64,000 bases of DNA from Palsa-1392 sp036490335 (lineage in GTDB: Bacteria; Verrucomicrobiota; Verrucomicrobiia; Chthoniobacterales; UBA10450), in contig DASXEB010000019.1 of assembly GCA_036490335.1 (NCBI GenBank), positions 1 through 64,000 on the forward strand. Reading direction: 5' to 3'. Below the pieces are notes generated by a model. The model did no database searches, had not been told where the DNA came from, and was given only the letters and a program-made list of their open reading frames with translations. Below are positions 8,560 to 16,740 of this stretch, piece by piece (the stretch's first letter is position 1; each line of letters begins with the position of its first letter). The translations under genes were made by a program, and so were the position numbers.

Positions 8560-11405
8560 GCGGGGTTAGTGACTCGCGCGAGATAGGTCGTGCGCGGCTT
8601 GGTGTTTAACTCATCGAGCAAGGAGTAGTTAACCGGCTCACTTTTCCGCTGGCTAACTCTGCTCCGACGATCCTGGATGTCGCCAAAGACGATCGCTTCG
8701 GCCGGACATGCCTGCTGGCAGGCTGTAACTATCTCGCCGTCGCGGATAGCTCTGCTTTGTAAGTCGGAAGCGATCCGCGCGGCCGTGATTCTCTGCAGGC
8801 AATAGGTGCACTTTTCCATCACACCACGGCGACGCACGGTGACATTCGGATTTTGTCTTTGCGCAAAGGCCGAGCCCGCGGGCGCGCTGTATTCGAGAAA
8901 ATTGAAGCGCCGGACTTTGTAAGGACAGTTATTCGAACAAAAACGCGTGCCGACGCAGCGGTTGTAAACCATCGCGTTGAGACCTTCGTCATCGTGTACC
9001 GTGGCGGCGACCGGGCAGACGATCTCGCAAGGCGCTTTCTCGCACTGCATGCAAAGGACCGGCATGTGCAGAATGCGGGGCGTATCGGCCGATCCTTCGA
9101 AGTAACGATCGATGCGGATCCAATGCATCTCGCGATTCATCAAGACCTGCCTTTTACCGACAATCGGAATGTTATTCTCGGCCTGACAGGCGGAGATGCA
9201 GGCGTTGCAACCGGTGCAGGTGCCAAGGTCAACTGTCATTCCCCAGGCATAACGGCCCGGACCGAGCGGCGGAGTTTCAGGAAGAAGAGATGCTTTACTC
9301 GTTAGGCTAGCAGAAGCAAAGTTTGGCTTACCGCGAAAGGTCGCCGCGGAAGCGACGCGGATAATGTCGCGACCTTCCATCGAATGATGATGTTGCGTCG
9401 TCGCGAGTTCGCGGCGGCGTCCGGTTTTCTTGATCTCGAGACCGACAGCGAGCCACGGCGTGGTCGAATGCCGCAGTTGATATGCGTCGAAGCCGCAACC
9501 GTTGCCGACGCTGCCGGCCTGCGAGCGACCGTAACCGAGATGGATGGTGACGCAGCGATCGGCTTGACCGGGCAAAATCCAAATCGGCGCCTCGACTGTC
9601 GCGCCGTTGCAGCGAAGTTCGACGACGTCGCCATTCGTTAGGCCAAGTCTATCGGCCATCGCGGGAGCGATCAGTGCGGCGTTGTCCCAGGTCAGCTTCG
9701 TCAGCGGCTTGGGCAATTCCTGAAGCCAGCCGTTGTTCGACCAACGGCCGTCGCCGATCGTCGGATCGAGGCGGAAGAGAAGGTAAGTCTGGTTCGCTTC
9801 AAGTCGCGGCGCCGTTGGAGCGTTCGCTACGAGCGCGGCGCCCGCAGCGGGCGCGGAAAGTTTTCGCACCACGCCGTCGTGAGTCGATTCACGCCAGAGC
9901 GGCTCGAAGTCGTCGTTAGGCGCGCCGGCGCGCCAGGTTTCGCGAACAATTTCGTAACCGTCGGGCTGAAAATCGCCGAGCATCATCGCGAGCAATTCGT
10001 GCTCCGATCTGCCGCTGTAGAGCGGCGAAATTGCCGGCTGCAAAATGCTCGGCGTGCCGTCGCTTGCGAGGATGTCACTCCAGGTCTCGAGAAAATGCGC
10101 CTGCGGCAAATGCCAGCGGCAGCAAGCTGAAGTTTCGTCGCGATAAAGTGCCAGGTGCACGGCAAAAGTCGCCTTGGCGACCGCTTCGCGAAATTTCAGA
10201 TCGAACGGCGCGGCGTAAACTGGATTCGCGCCGAGGATGAAAAGCTGTTTCACATTTCCGCTCTGGAGATTGCGCGCAAGATCCGTGAGTTGGTCAGGGG
10301 GCGCGGCGGGAAACCGCGCGCCGAGAGTTGCGGCGAGCGTTTGCACTTCGGGAGGTTCGCTCGCGCCGACGATGACGATTTTCGAACCGGTGAATTGTGC
10401 GAGGTCAGCCCGCAACTTTTCGGCAAACTGCTTTTCGGCGGCGTTCAAATTCTCCGTCGTCATTGCGCCTAACGAGTGAAGGACCGCCGCGATCCGGTCG
10501 GGCGCGGCAGGCAGGCGTTCGTCCGCCATCGCGCCGGTCAAAGTCGGCGTCGATTCGAGAACGTAGAGACGATTCGGATTCGCCTTGCCGTTCAGGACGC
10601 GGCGGCGCACGGCGAACTGGCGCGTGTAGCGCAAACTTCCCGGCAGCTCACTCAGAAAATCGCTCCCGATCGCGACGATCAGATCCGCTTTGCCGAGATC
10701 GTAATCCGGCTTTGGCGCACTCGCCGTCGCGCCGGCGGGCGACCATTCGTGCCAGCGCAATCGCGGATATTTCGCGAGCAGCGCCTGACGTTGACGCGCG
10801 AGCGTGGGCGACAAATCGGGCTCGGCCAGAATGCGTGTGCTCGCGCCGCCGTCGGCATCCATCTTTTGCAGAACGGCGAGCAACTCGGCTTGAAACGCTG
10901 GCCAACTCGAAATTCTGTTGTGCAAATAAGGCGCGAGCGAGCGATCCGGATCCCAAAGCGAAAGCACCGCCGCCTGCGTGATCGCGTCGGTCGCGCCGAG
11001 ACTGTCGGGATGCGCGGGATTGCCCTCGATTTTGATCGGGCGACCCATTTCGGTTTTCACAAGGATGCCACGGCCGCGTCCGTGCAACGGCATCGCGGTT
11101 GCATAATAAAGCGGCTGGCCGGGCACGACGTTTTCCGGCTGTTTCACGTAAGGAACAATCTTGTCGGCCGGCGCGCGGGTGCAGCCGGTCACGCCGGCGA
11201 GCGCGAGTGTCGCGCCGAGCAATCCGAGAAAATGCCGGCGGCTCAACTGATCGTTAGGCCATTCCGAAGCGCCGGCCGGGAATTCCCGCTCGAGGAATTC
11301 GCGAAACTCCGGCCGATCCGCCAGCTCATCGAGCGAACGCCAGAATTGCGGGCCGGATTTGCCGTCGAGTTCCGCGCGCACTTCGGTTTTGCTCAGCGCG
11401 TTCAT
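8556..11405 (-). CDS. actB: Alternative complex III iron-sulfur subunit ActB (molybdopterin-oxidoreductase-like)
   Basis: Large periplasmic ACIII subunit. The N-terminus has a Tat-type signal (SRRHFLGLLG, then VTGC). A molybdopterin-oxidoreductase-like domain, which in ActB lacks the cofactor, fills roughly residues 90-660. The last 250 residues carry ferredoxin-like clusters: CTGCNACISAC, CMQCEKAPCEIVCP, CVGTRFCSNNCP and CTYCLQ with CQQACP. I prefer the ATG at 11405, which makes an ATGA overlap with actA, over one six codons upstream. Base composition looks more AT-rich in the 3' part (8.6-9.3 kb) than in the 5' part, and the dense uptake-like 9-mers start just inside the GC-rich part. Confidence 0.95.
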   Translation of the reverse strand: MNALSKTEVRAELDGKSGPQFWRSLDELADRPEFREFLEREFPAGASEWPNDQLSRRHFLGLLGATLALAGVTGCTRAPADKIVPYVKQPENVVPGQPLYYATAMPLHGRGRGILVKTEMGRPIKIEGNPAHPDSLGATDAITQAAVLSLWDPDRSLAPYLHNRISSWPAFQAELLAVLQKMDADGGASTRILAEPDLSPTLARQRQALLAKYPRLRWHEWSPAGATASAPKPDYDLGKADLIVAIGSDFLSELPGSLRYTRQFAVRRRVLNGKANPNRLYVLESTPTLTGAMADERLPAAPDRIAAVLHSLGAMTTENLNAAEKQFAEKLRADLAQFTGSKIVIVGASEPPEVQTLAATLGARFPAAPPDQLTDLARNLQSGNVKQLFILGANPVYAAPFDLKFREAVAKATFAVHLALYRDETSACCRWHLPQAHFLETWSDILASDGTPSILQPAISPLYSGRSEHELLAMMLGDFQPDGYEIVRETWRAGAPNDDFEPLWRESTHDGVVRKLSAPAAGAALVANAPTAPRLEANQTYLLFRLDPTIGDGRWSNNGWLQELPKPLTKLTWDNAALIAPAMADRLGLTNGDVVELRCNGATVEAPIWILPGQADRCVTIHLGYGRSQAGSVGNGCGFDAYQLRHSTTPWLAVGLEIKKTGRRRELATTQHHHSMEGRDIIRVASAATFRGKPNFASASLTSKASLLPETPPLGPGRYAWGMTVDLGTCTGCNACISACQAENNIPIVGKRQVLMNREMHWIRIDRYFEGSADTPRILHMPVLCMQCEKAPCEIVCPVAATVHDDEGLNAMVYNRCVGTRFCSNNCPYKVRRFNFLEYSAPAGSAFAQRQNPNVTVRRRGVMEKCTYCLQRITAARIASDLQSRAIRDGEIVTACQQACPAEAIVFGDIQDRRSRVSQRKSEPVNYSLLDELNTKPRTTYLARVTNPA

Positions 11406-12115
11406 CGATGGCAGACCGTGCAATTGGTCAGGTGTTTCGTGTCGAGATGATAGTCGCGCGCGAGCCGCGGGCCTTGCGTCGCCTGATCGTTAGGCGGCTT
11501 CCAATCCATCGCAAAAATCTGCGCGACCGGGCGCAGATTCGGCGCGGGGTTGCGATGACATTGCAGGCACCATTCCATGAAAAGCGTCTGCGTTTTCCAG
11601 ACGAGCGGCATCTCGTTGACCGCGCCGTGGCAGGTCGCGCAGCCGACGCCTTTGTTCACGTGGATGCTGTGATCGAAATAGACGTAGTCGGGCAAATCGT
11701 GGACCCGGTTCCACTTGATCGGCCTGTTCGTGTTGTAGCTCACGAGGACCGGTTTGAGCAGCGGCGATTGTTTCAAGATTTGCGAATGACAGGTTATGCA
11801 AGTCTCGGTCGGCGGAATGCCGGCGAAGGACGAAGTCGTCGCGGAAGTGTGGCAATAACGGCAATCGATTTGCAGCTCGCCCGCATGATGCCGATGGCTG
11901 AAAAGAACCGGCTGCGCCACCGGCATGCTCACGTCCGTCCAAACCGGCGAGCGATAAACTTCGTAGCAACTGAAGCCGCCGATGAGCAGCGCGATCGGGA
12001 TGGAGACGACGAACGCCATGTAAAAGCGGTTCGCGCGCGGGCGAAAAACCTGCGGCGATTCCGGCGGCGGATCGCCTCCCTGCATCGGCGACTCAATCTC
12101 GGATTCGTCGCTCAC
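11402..12115 (-). CDS. actA: Alternative complex III pentaheme cytochrome c subunit ActA
   Basis: First gene of the ACIII operon. One membrane anchor (about 32-50) is followed by five CxxCH heme sites: CRYCH (85), CITCH (106), CATCH (159), CLQCH (183) and CTVCH (232, at the extreme C-terminus). This heme count and the 237-residue length are those of ActA, which relays electrons from ActB. Five hemes plus the downstream gene order make the assignment secure. No clear promoter was recognised in the 95 bp upstream. Confidence 0.96.
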   Translation of the reverse strand: MSDESEIESPMQGGDPPPESPQVFRPRANRFYMAFVVSIPIALLIGGFSCYEVYRSPVWTDVSMPVAQPVLFSHRHHAGELQIDCRYCHTSATTSSFAGIPPTETCITCHSQILKQSPLLKPVLVSYNTNRPIKWNRVHDLPDYVYFDHSIHVNKGVGCATCHGAVNEMPLVWKTQTLFMEWCLQCHRNPAPNLRPVAQIFAMDWKPPNDQATQGPRLARDYHLDTKHLTNCTVCHR

Positions 12116-12210
12116 ATGGAGAATGTGCAGCCAGGTTGGCGGCCTTTTGCAAGACAGATCGCAAATGGTTACGCGGCGCGCTCAATCATGCCAATTATTC
12201 AAAACGTTCG

Positions 12211-13215
12211 TCAGTCCCGTCCGAGAAAGGTTCCGCAGAATATCGCCGCGACCGCCGCGAGCAAACCGCCCGCGATCCAATTGCGATGCAGATCGGTCCA
12301 AAGTTGCGGACTGTGCGGATGCGCGCGCACGTCGAAACGGCCATGCGCGCCGGGATCGACGTCGACCGGCTCGTAAAGATTATCCGGTTTATTGTGGTCG
12401 GCCTTTTCGTTCGTCTGCTGACCTTTCACGCCGGTGCGGCCGAGGTAAAGATCGCCGAGACGCGGAAACATTTTGTTGCCAATGATCGCGATTACCGTCG
12501 GAAGGCCGACGTAAATTTCGCGCCGTTTATTTTTCGAAGCGAAGACGATCGCGCGCGCCGCGACCTCCGGCTGATAAATCGGCGGGACCGGTTGCGACTC
12601 GTTAGGCAATTTGTTTTTGCACCAGTCGAATTGCGGCGTGTTCAGCGCCGGCATCTGCACCATCACCGGCACGATCGCGCTTTCTTGGTGAATCAATTCC
12701 GCGCGCAAAGAATCCATGAAACCCTGAATCGCGTGCTTGCTCGCGCAATACGCCGCCTGCAACGGAATGCCGCGATAAGCGAGCGCGCTCCCGACCTGCA
12801 CGATGTGCCCGCGGTCGCGCGGCAGCATGCGTTTGAGCGCGGCGAGGGTGCCGTTGACGTAGCCGAGATAGCAAACTTCGGTAACGCGTTTGAATTCGTT
12901 AGGCGTGGTGTCTTTGATGAAGGCAAAAACGCTCGTCATCGCGACGTTCACCCAGACATCGATCGGCCCCAGCTCGCGCTCGACACGTTCCGCCGCCGCC
13001 TCGACCGCATCGGCATCAGCCACGTCGCATTGACAGATAATCGCCTTGCCGCCGAGCCGCTCGACATCGCGCTTCGCGCCCTCGAGCGCTTTCATTCCGC
13101 GCGCGAGCAGGCCGATGTGCGCGCCCTCGGTTTCGGCAAACATTCGCGCGGCCGCGCGGCCGACTCCCGCCGCCGCTCCGGTGATGACGATGACTCTTGG
13201 TTTGCTATTTTTCAT
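12211..13215 (-). CDS. SDR-family oxidoreductase with C-terminal membrane segment
   Basis: Classical short-chain dehydrogenase/reductase: NAD(P)-binding TGAAAGVG (residues 12-19), catalytic Ser in QVGSALAYRG and YCASK (Tyr-x3-Lys) near 155. The substrate cannot be read from the sequence. A 90-residue extension ends in a hydrophobic helix (WIAGGLLAAVAAIFCGTFLG), suggesting membrane anchoring, as in many bacterial SDRs of unknown role. It lies 95 bp upstream of the ACIII operon on the same strand, without overlap. Two uptake-like 9-mers encode TPNEF and LPNES. Confidence 0.88.
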   Translation of the reverse strand: MKNSKPRVIVITGAAAGVGRAAARMFAETEGAHIGLLARGMKALEGAKRDVERLGGKAIICQCDVADADAVEAAAERVERELGPIDVWVNVAMTSVFAFIKDTTPNEFKRVTEVCYLGYVNGTLAALKRMLPRDRGHIVQVGSALAYRGIPLQAAYCASKHAIQGFMDSLRAELIHQESAIVPVMVQMPALNTPQFDWCKNKLPNESQPVPPIYQPEVAARAIVFASKNKRREIYVGLPTVIAIIGNKMFPRLGDLYLGRTGVKGQQTNEKADHNKPDNLYEPVDVDPGAHGRFDVRAHPHSPQLWTDLHRNWIAGGLLAAVAAIFCGTFLGRD

Positions 13216-13417
13216 ACTGATTCCTTTTCGTCAGGGAAGAATTCGCGATGCGAAGCCGCTTCCGGATTATCTTCTTTGCCATGTCGCCTCCTTTTCACCT
13301 CGCCGTTAAAGACCAATCGCGCGCCCGCACAGGCGCAGCCTCATTTTGCGCTCGCGAATCACATTCACAGATCGCAATGTTTGTGCGGCTTTGTAGATTT
13401 CTCGCCCGGTAAAAACC

Positions 13418-14245
13418 TTGCCTAACGACTCACCGAGCGCTGCGCTTTCCTCCATCCCGAGACTCGACAAATTTTCCGGCTCGGTCGCGATCCTGGTTTC
13501 AAGTTGCGACGCCTTTTTCGACGCCTGGAAACCATTCGTTAGGCTGTTCGAGAAATTCTGGAGCGAATGTCCGCTGCCGATTTTCCTCCTGACCAATCGC
13601 CTAACGATAAGCTCGGCCCGATTGCAGACGATCCAGGTCGGCGAAGATCACGGCTGGTCGAACAACCTCCTCGCAGCGCTTCCGCGCCTCTCGCAATCGC
13701 ACGTTCTCTATTTTCAGGAGGATTATTTTCTCACCGCGCCGGTCACGCTTGCGCAACTCGCGCGAGATTTTTCGTTCGCCATCGAATCGGATTCCGACTC
13801 GCTATGCTTCCGCGCGCGGCCGAAGCCTGATCCTGATTTCAAACGCTTGAACGAACGTTTCGGTGTCGTTCCGCTCGATTCCGACGGCCGCACGCGATGC
13901 CAGGTCACGCTTTGGAAACGGAGCGCGCTCCAGGCGATTTTGCGGCCTAACGAATCGGCGTGGGACTTCGAAGCCTGCGGCAGCGCGCGCACCGGCGCGA
14001 TGCAAATTCTCTCCTACGAACGGCGCGAGAACACGCCGGTCCCATATCTCATGTCAGCGATCTCGCGCGGACTTTGGACAGGCGAAGCGCTCGCCCTTTG
14101 CCGCGAAAATGAAATTGCGATCGAGCCATTTTTCCGGCCGGAATTTTCTCCGCGGCCCTGGCAGCAGCGGATGCGTCGCGCGATTGGTCGCAGGCGGCTC
14201 GCGCGCGCTTTGCGTGCGCAAATGCCGAATCCGATCGAGTTGTAA
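13418..14245 (+). CDS. Glycosyltransferase-like protein of unknown specificity
   Basis: 275 residues with a Rossmann-like start (VAILVSSCDAFFDAW), the sequence WSNNLLAALPRL and then VLYFQEDYFL, which resembles the acidic metal-binding centre of GT-A enzymes; similar EDYFL/DDYFL segments occur in uncharacterised glycosyltransferase-like proteins. The best start is TTG, with an uptake-like 9-mer directly after it (MPND), so the true start is uncertain. The next gene is a sulfotransferase 2 bp away, suggesting joint modification of a surface glycan. Assignment is tentative. Confidence 0.55.
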   Translation: MPNDSPSAALSSIPRLDKFSGSVAILVSSCDAFFDAWKPFVRLFEKFWSECPLPIFLLTNRLTISSARLQTIQVGEDHGWSNNLLAALPRLSQSHVLYFQEDYFLTAPVTLAQLARDFSFAIESDSDSLCFRARPKPDPDFKRLNERFGVVPLDSDGRTRCQVTLWKRSALQAILRPNESAWDFEACGSARTGAMQILSYERRENTPVPYLMSAISRGLWTGEALALCRENEIAIEPFFRPEFSPRPWQQRMRRAIGRRRLARALRAQMPNPIEL

Positions 14246-14247
14246 AG

Positions 14248-15117
14248 ATGCGACTCGTTAGGTGGAATCTGAGCAGTCGCGCGCGCGAACTTTCCGGCGG
14301 CGATGCGATCGTGGTTTCGATTCCGAAAAGCGGACGCACCTGGCTGCGTACTTTTTTGTGCAGTTATTTTTGCGGCAAAATTGGCCGCCCCTTCACGCTT
14401 GATCCCGACCGATCGGCGCAAATTCCGCGACTGATTTACACGCACGATCTTTTCGAGCAGCGAACCAAAACCGATTTTTGGGACAAGCTGCGCGGCAAAT
14501 ATTTGATCCCGCCTAACGAACGCTCGAGAACACCAATTATGCTGCTCGCGCGCGATCCGCGGGACGCGTTCGTCTCGCTGCAGGTGCAGCTGACGAGGCG
14601 CACGCGGGAGACGCCTGACGAACTGAAAGCGAAATCGGCGAGCGAGCTTTTGCGCGATCCGGCGTTTGGGATCGAGTCGATCGTCGCGGTGATGAACGCG
14701 TGGCTGCGCGAATGGTCGGGCCGCGACAATTTTTTGCTCGTGCGCTACGAAGATTTGCAGGCAGCGCCGCGGGAGAATTTTTCGCGCGTCGTTCGTTTCC
14801 TCGGAGAGAAATCAATCGACGAAAAGGCCTTCGGGCAGGCGTTGGAATTCTCCGACTTCGGCAACATGCAAAAGCTCGAAAGCGCCGGTGCGTTTGACTC
14901 GAAAATTTTGCGCGCGGGCGATGCGCGCGATCCGGAGTCATTCAAAGTTCGCCGGGGCAAGATCGGCGGGTTCGCCGATTATCTTTCGCCTAACGACCAA
15001 CAATTCGCGGCCGCGGCGATGACGAAATTGGATCCGCGTTTTGGCTATCCGCCTAACGAGTCGTCAGCCAGTGACAAAAAAGAACGCCATCCCGAGCACG
15101 ACATAAACCGCGAGTAA
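14248..15117 (+). CDS. Sulfotransferase (PAPS-dependent)
   Basis: Transfers sulfate from PAPS to an unknown acceptor. The 5'-phosphosulfate loop is visible as SIPKSGRTWLRTFL (residues 24-37), the 3'-phosphate motif as LLARDPRDAFVSL, and the C-terminal RRGKIGGF matches the RKGxxGxW region of the family. It is preceded by a glycosyltransferase-like gene, so a glycan acceptor is plausible. The 3' end overlaps the convergent antiporter gene by 54 bases. Several uptake-like 9-mers lie inside (PPNER, SPNDQ, PPNES). Confidence 0.88.
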   Translation: MRLVRWNLSSRARELSGGDAIVVSIPKSGRTWLRTFLCSYFCGKIGRPFTLDPDRSAQIPRLIYTHDLFEQRTKTDFWDKLRGKYLIPPNERSRTPIMLLARDPRDAFVSLQVQLTRRTRETPDELKAKSASELLRDPAFGIESIVAVMNAWLREWSGRDNFLLVRYEDLQAAPRENFSRVVRFLGEKSIDEKAFGQALEFSDFGNMQKLESAGAFDSKILRAGDARDPESFKVRRGKIGGFADYLSPNDQQFAAAAMTKLDPRFGYPPNESSASDKKERHPEHDINRE

Positions 15118-16161
15118 AAGCACGCCTTCAAACCAGGTCGTCTCGCCATCTTCCGCGATGGCGTTGACCGCGAACGAGACGGCCGCGATCGCGATCAGCT
15201 CGAGCGGATTGTCGAAGACAAGGTTCATCGGCCGGCCCATAAACCAGGAACCGAGCACGAGGACCGGCGCGACGAGGAGCGCAACCTGAATGGTCGAGCC
15301 GACGGTGATGCTGATCGTCAGGCCCATCTGGTCGCGGCGCGCGAAATAAATCGCGGCGACGTATTCGGCGGCGTTCCCGACGACGGCGAGGACGAAAACG
15401 CCGAGGAAAAAACTGGAGATGCCGAGTCGCGCGGCGGTTTGCGCGAGCGCGCCGGAGATAAGCTCGGCTTCCCATGCGGTGAAAATAGTTCCACCCAAAA
15501 GCACGCCTAACGACTGCCAGACCGGCCACGCCTTTTCCGCCGCGACCGCGTCCGGTTCCTCAAAAGCGAAGACGTCGCGATGCGTCACCAAAGTGTAAAG
15601 CAGGTTCGCAAAATAAACCGCGATCAACACGCCGGAGACGCCGAGACTGAGCCGCTCATCGAGGCGCTCGACATCGTTGCGCCCGAAAAGTCCGCGCTCG
15701 GTGTATTCGAAAAGTGCGGGCACGAGGAGCGCGATCATGACGAGAATGAGCAGGCTGGAAAGCAATCCGCCGCGCTCGCGTTTGAAACTTTGCCGATCGC
15801 GCCGCCAACTCCCCGCGATGATCGCGAGCCCGAGACCGAGCAGGCTGTTGCCGATGATCGAGCCGGTGATCTGACCTTTGACCACGCCCGCCGCGCCGGT
15901 GCGGAGAACGAAAAACGCGATGATGAGTTCGGGCGCGTTGCCGAAGCTGACGTTGAGCAATCCGCCGATCGCCCCGCCCGCGCGATGCGAGATCTGTTCG
16001 GTCGCGCGCCGGATCCATTCCGCCAGCGGCACGATCGCGAGCCCGGCGAGAAGGAATGTCGAAAGCGCTCCGCCGTGCCCGAGGTAAAACCAGCCGAGCG
16101 AAACCGGAATGAGGAGCAGCAGCCAGGTAAAAATCATTCGAGCAGCGATGAATTTGAGCAA
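15064..16161 (-). CDS. Calcium/proton antiporter (CAX family)
   Basis: Eleven-helix exchanger of the Ca2+:cation superfamily. The paired alpha-repeats are clear: GNAPELIIAFFVL near residue 93 and GNAAEYVAAIYFA near 265, each with the ion-binding Glu. An acidic linker between the halves fits microbial CAX proteins. It probably exports Ca2+ from the cytoplasm using the proton gradient. It is convergent with and overlaps the sulfotransferase gene. Confidence 0.92.
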   Translation of the reverse strand: MLKFIAARMIFTWLLLLIPVSLGWFYLGHGGALSTFLLAGLAIVPLAEWIRRATEQISHRAGGAIGGLLNVSFGNAPELIIAFFVLRTGAAGVVKGQITGSIIGNSLLGLGLAIIAGSWRRDRQSFKRERGGLLSSLLILVMIALLVPALFEYTERGLFGRNDVERLDERLSLGVSGVLIAVYFANLLYTLVTHRDVFAFEEPDAVAAEKAWPVWQSLGVLLGGTIFTAWEAELISGALAQTAARLGISSFFLGVFVLAVVGNAAEYVAAIYFARRDQMGLTISITVGSTIQVALLVAPVLVLGSWFMGRPMNLVFDNPLELIAIAAVSFAVNAIAEDGETTWFEGVLLLAVYVVLGMAFFFVTG

Positions 16162-16250
16162 CTAGAGTGCCCGCGAGCCCGACGCGGCGCGAAACTTTTT
16201 TTCGCGGCGCTACTTCGCCTAACGAGAAAAGGACCGAGTCAGGGCGGCGC

Positions 16251-16670
16251 CTAACGATGCGACCACCACGCCGCCAGGGCGCAGGCGAGGAGCGAAGTCG
16301 TCAGCCAATCGAGCAACTGCCCGAGCACCACGCCGGGATGCAGCCTGATGAAGATGGCCGACTCGAGCGCAAACGGCGCCGCGATCGCGAGCCAAAGAAT
16401 CGCTCCGAACCGAAGCGCGCCCAGCATGCCCGCGCCAAAAATCCCGGCGGAATTTTGCGCGAGATAAATATAGAGCGTCGCAATCGCGAGGCAGGCGACA
16501 AAATGGAGCGCGACCGCGATCGCGTAGCTGCGTCCATTTTCCGGACGCCACGTCGCAGGCGTTTGCTTTTGGAAGCGATGAAAAATTACGCCCATCCAGA
16601 GCCAGCTCGTAAAAACATTCAACAGTCCGGCGAGCGCACCGGGCACGAGGGCGATCTCGAGCGTCTTCAT
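16251..16670 (-). CDS. Small four-helix membrane protein (DUF1761-like)
   Basis: 139-residue hydrophobic protein with four predicted helices and WLWMGVIFHRFQ near the N-terminus, resembling DUF1761 proteins, whose role is unknown. The stop codon TAG is supplied by the uptake-like 9-mer at 16249-16257. Divergent from the helicase gene, with 70 bp between starts. No function can be assigned. Confidence 0.6.
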   Translation of the reverse strand: MKTLEIALVPGALAGLLNVFTSWLWMGVIFHRFQKQTPATWRPENGRSYAIAVALHFVACLAIATLYIYLAQNSAGIFGAGMLGALRFGAILWLAIAAPFALESAIFIRLHPGVVLGQLLDWLTTSLLACALAAWWSHR

Positions 16671-16740
16671 CTGTGGAGAAGAGGAATCTGTCAGTCCGAC
16701 GAATCCTTGTCAGCAAAATTGCGCTGGCGAAGTTATTCCG

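Noticed and set aside
9879..13425. Long plus-strand open frames opposite actB, actA and the SDR gene
   Set aside because: They are antisense to clear genes and reflect GC-rich codon bias; they show no domain or start signals.
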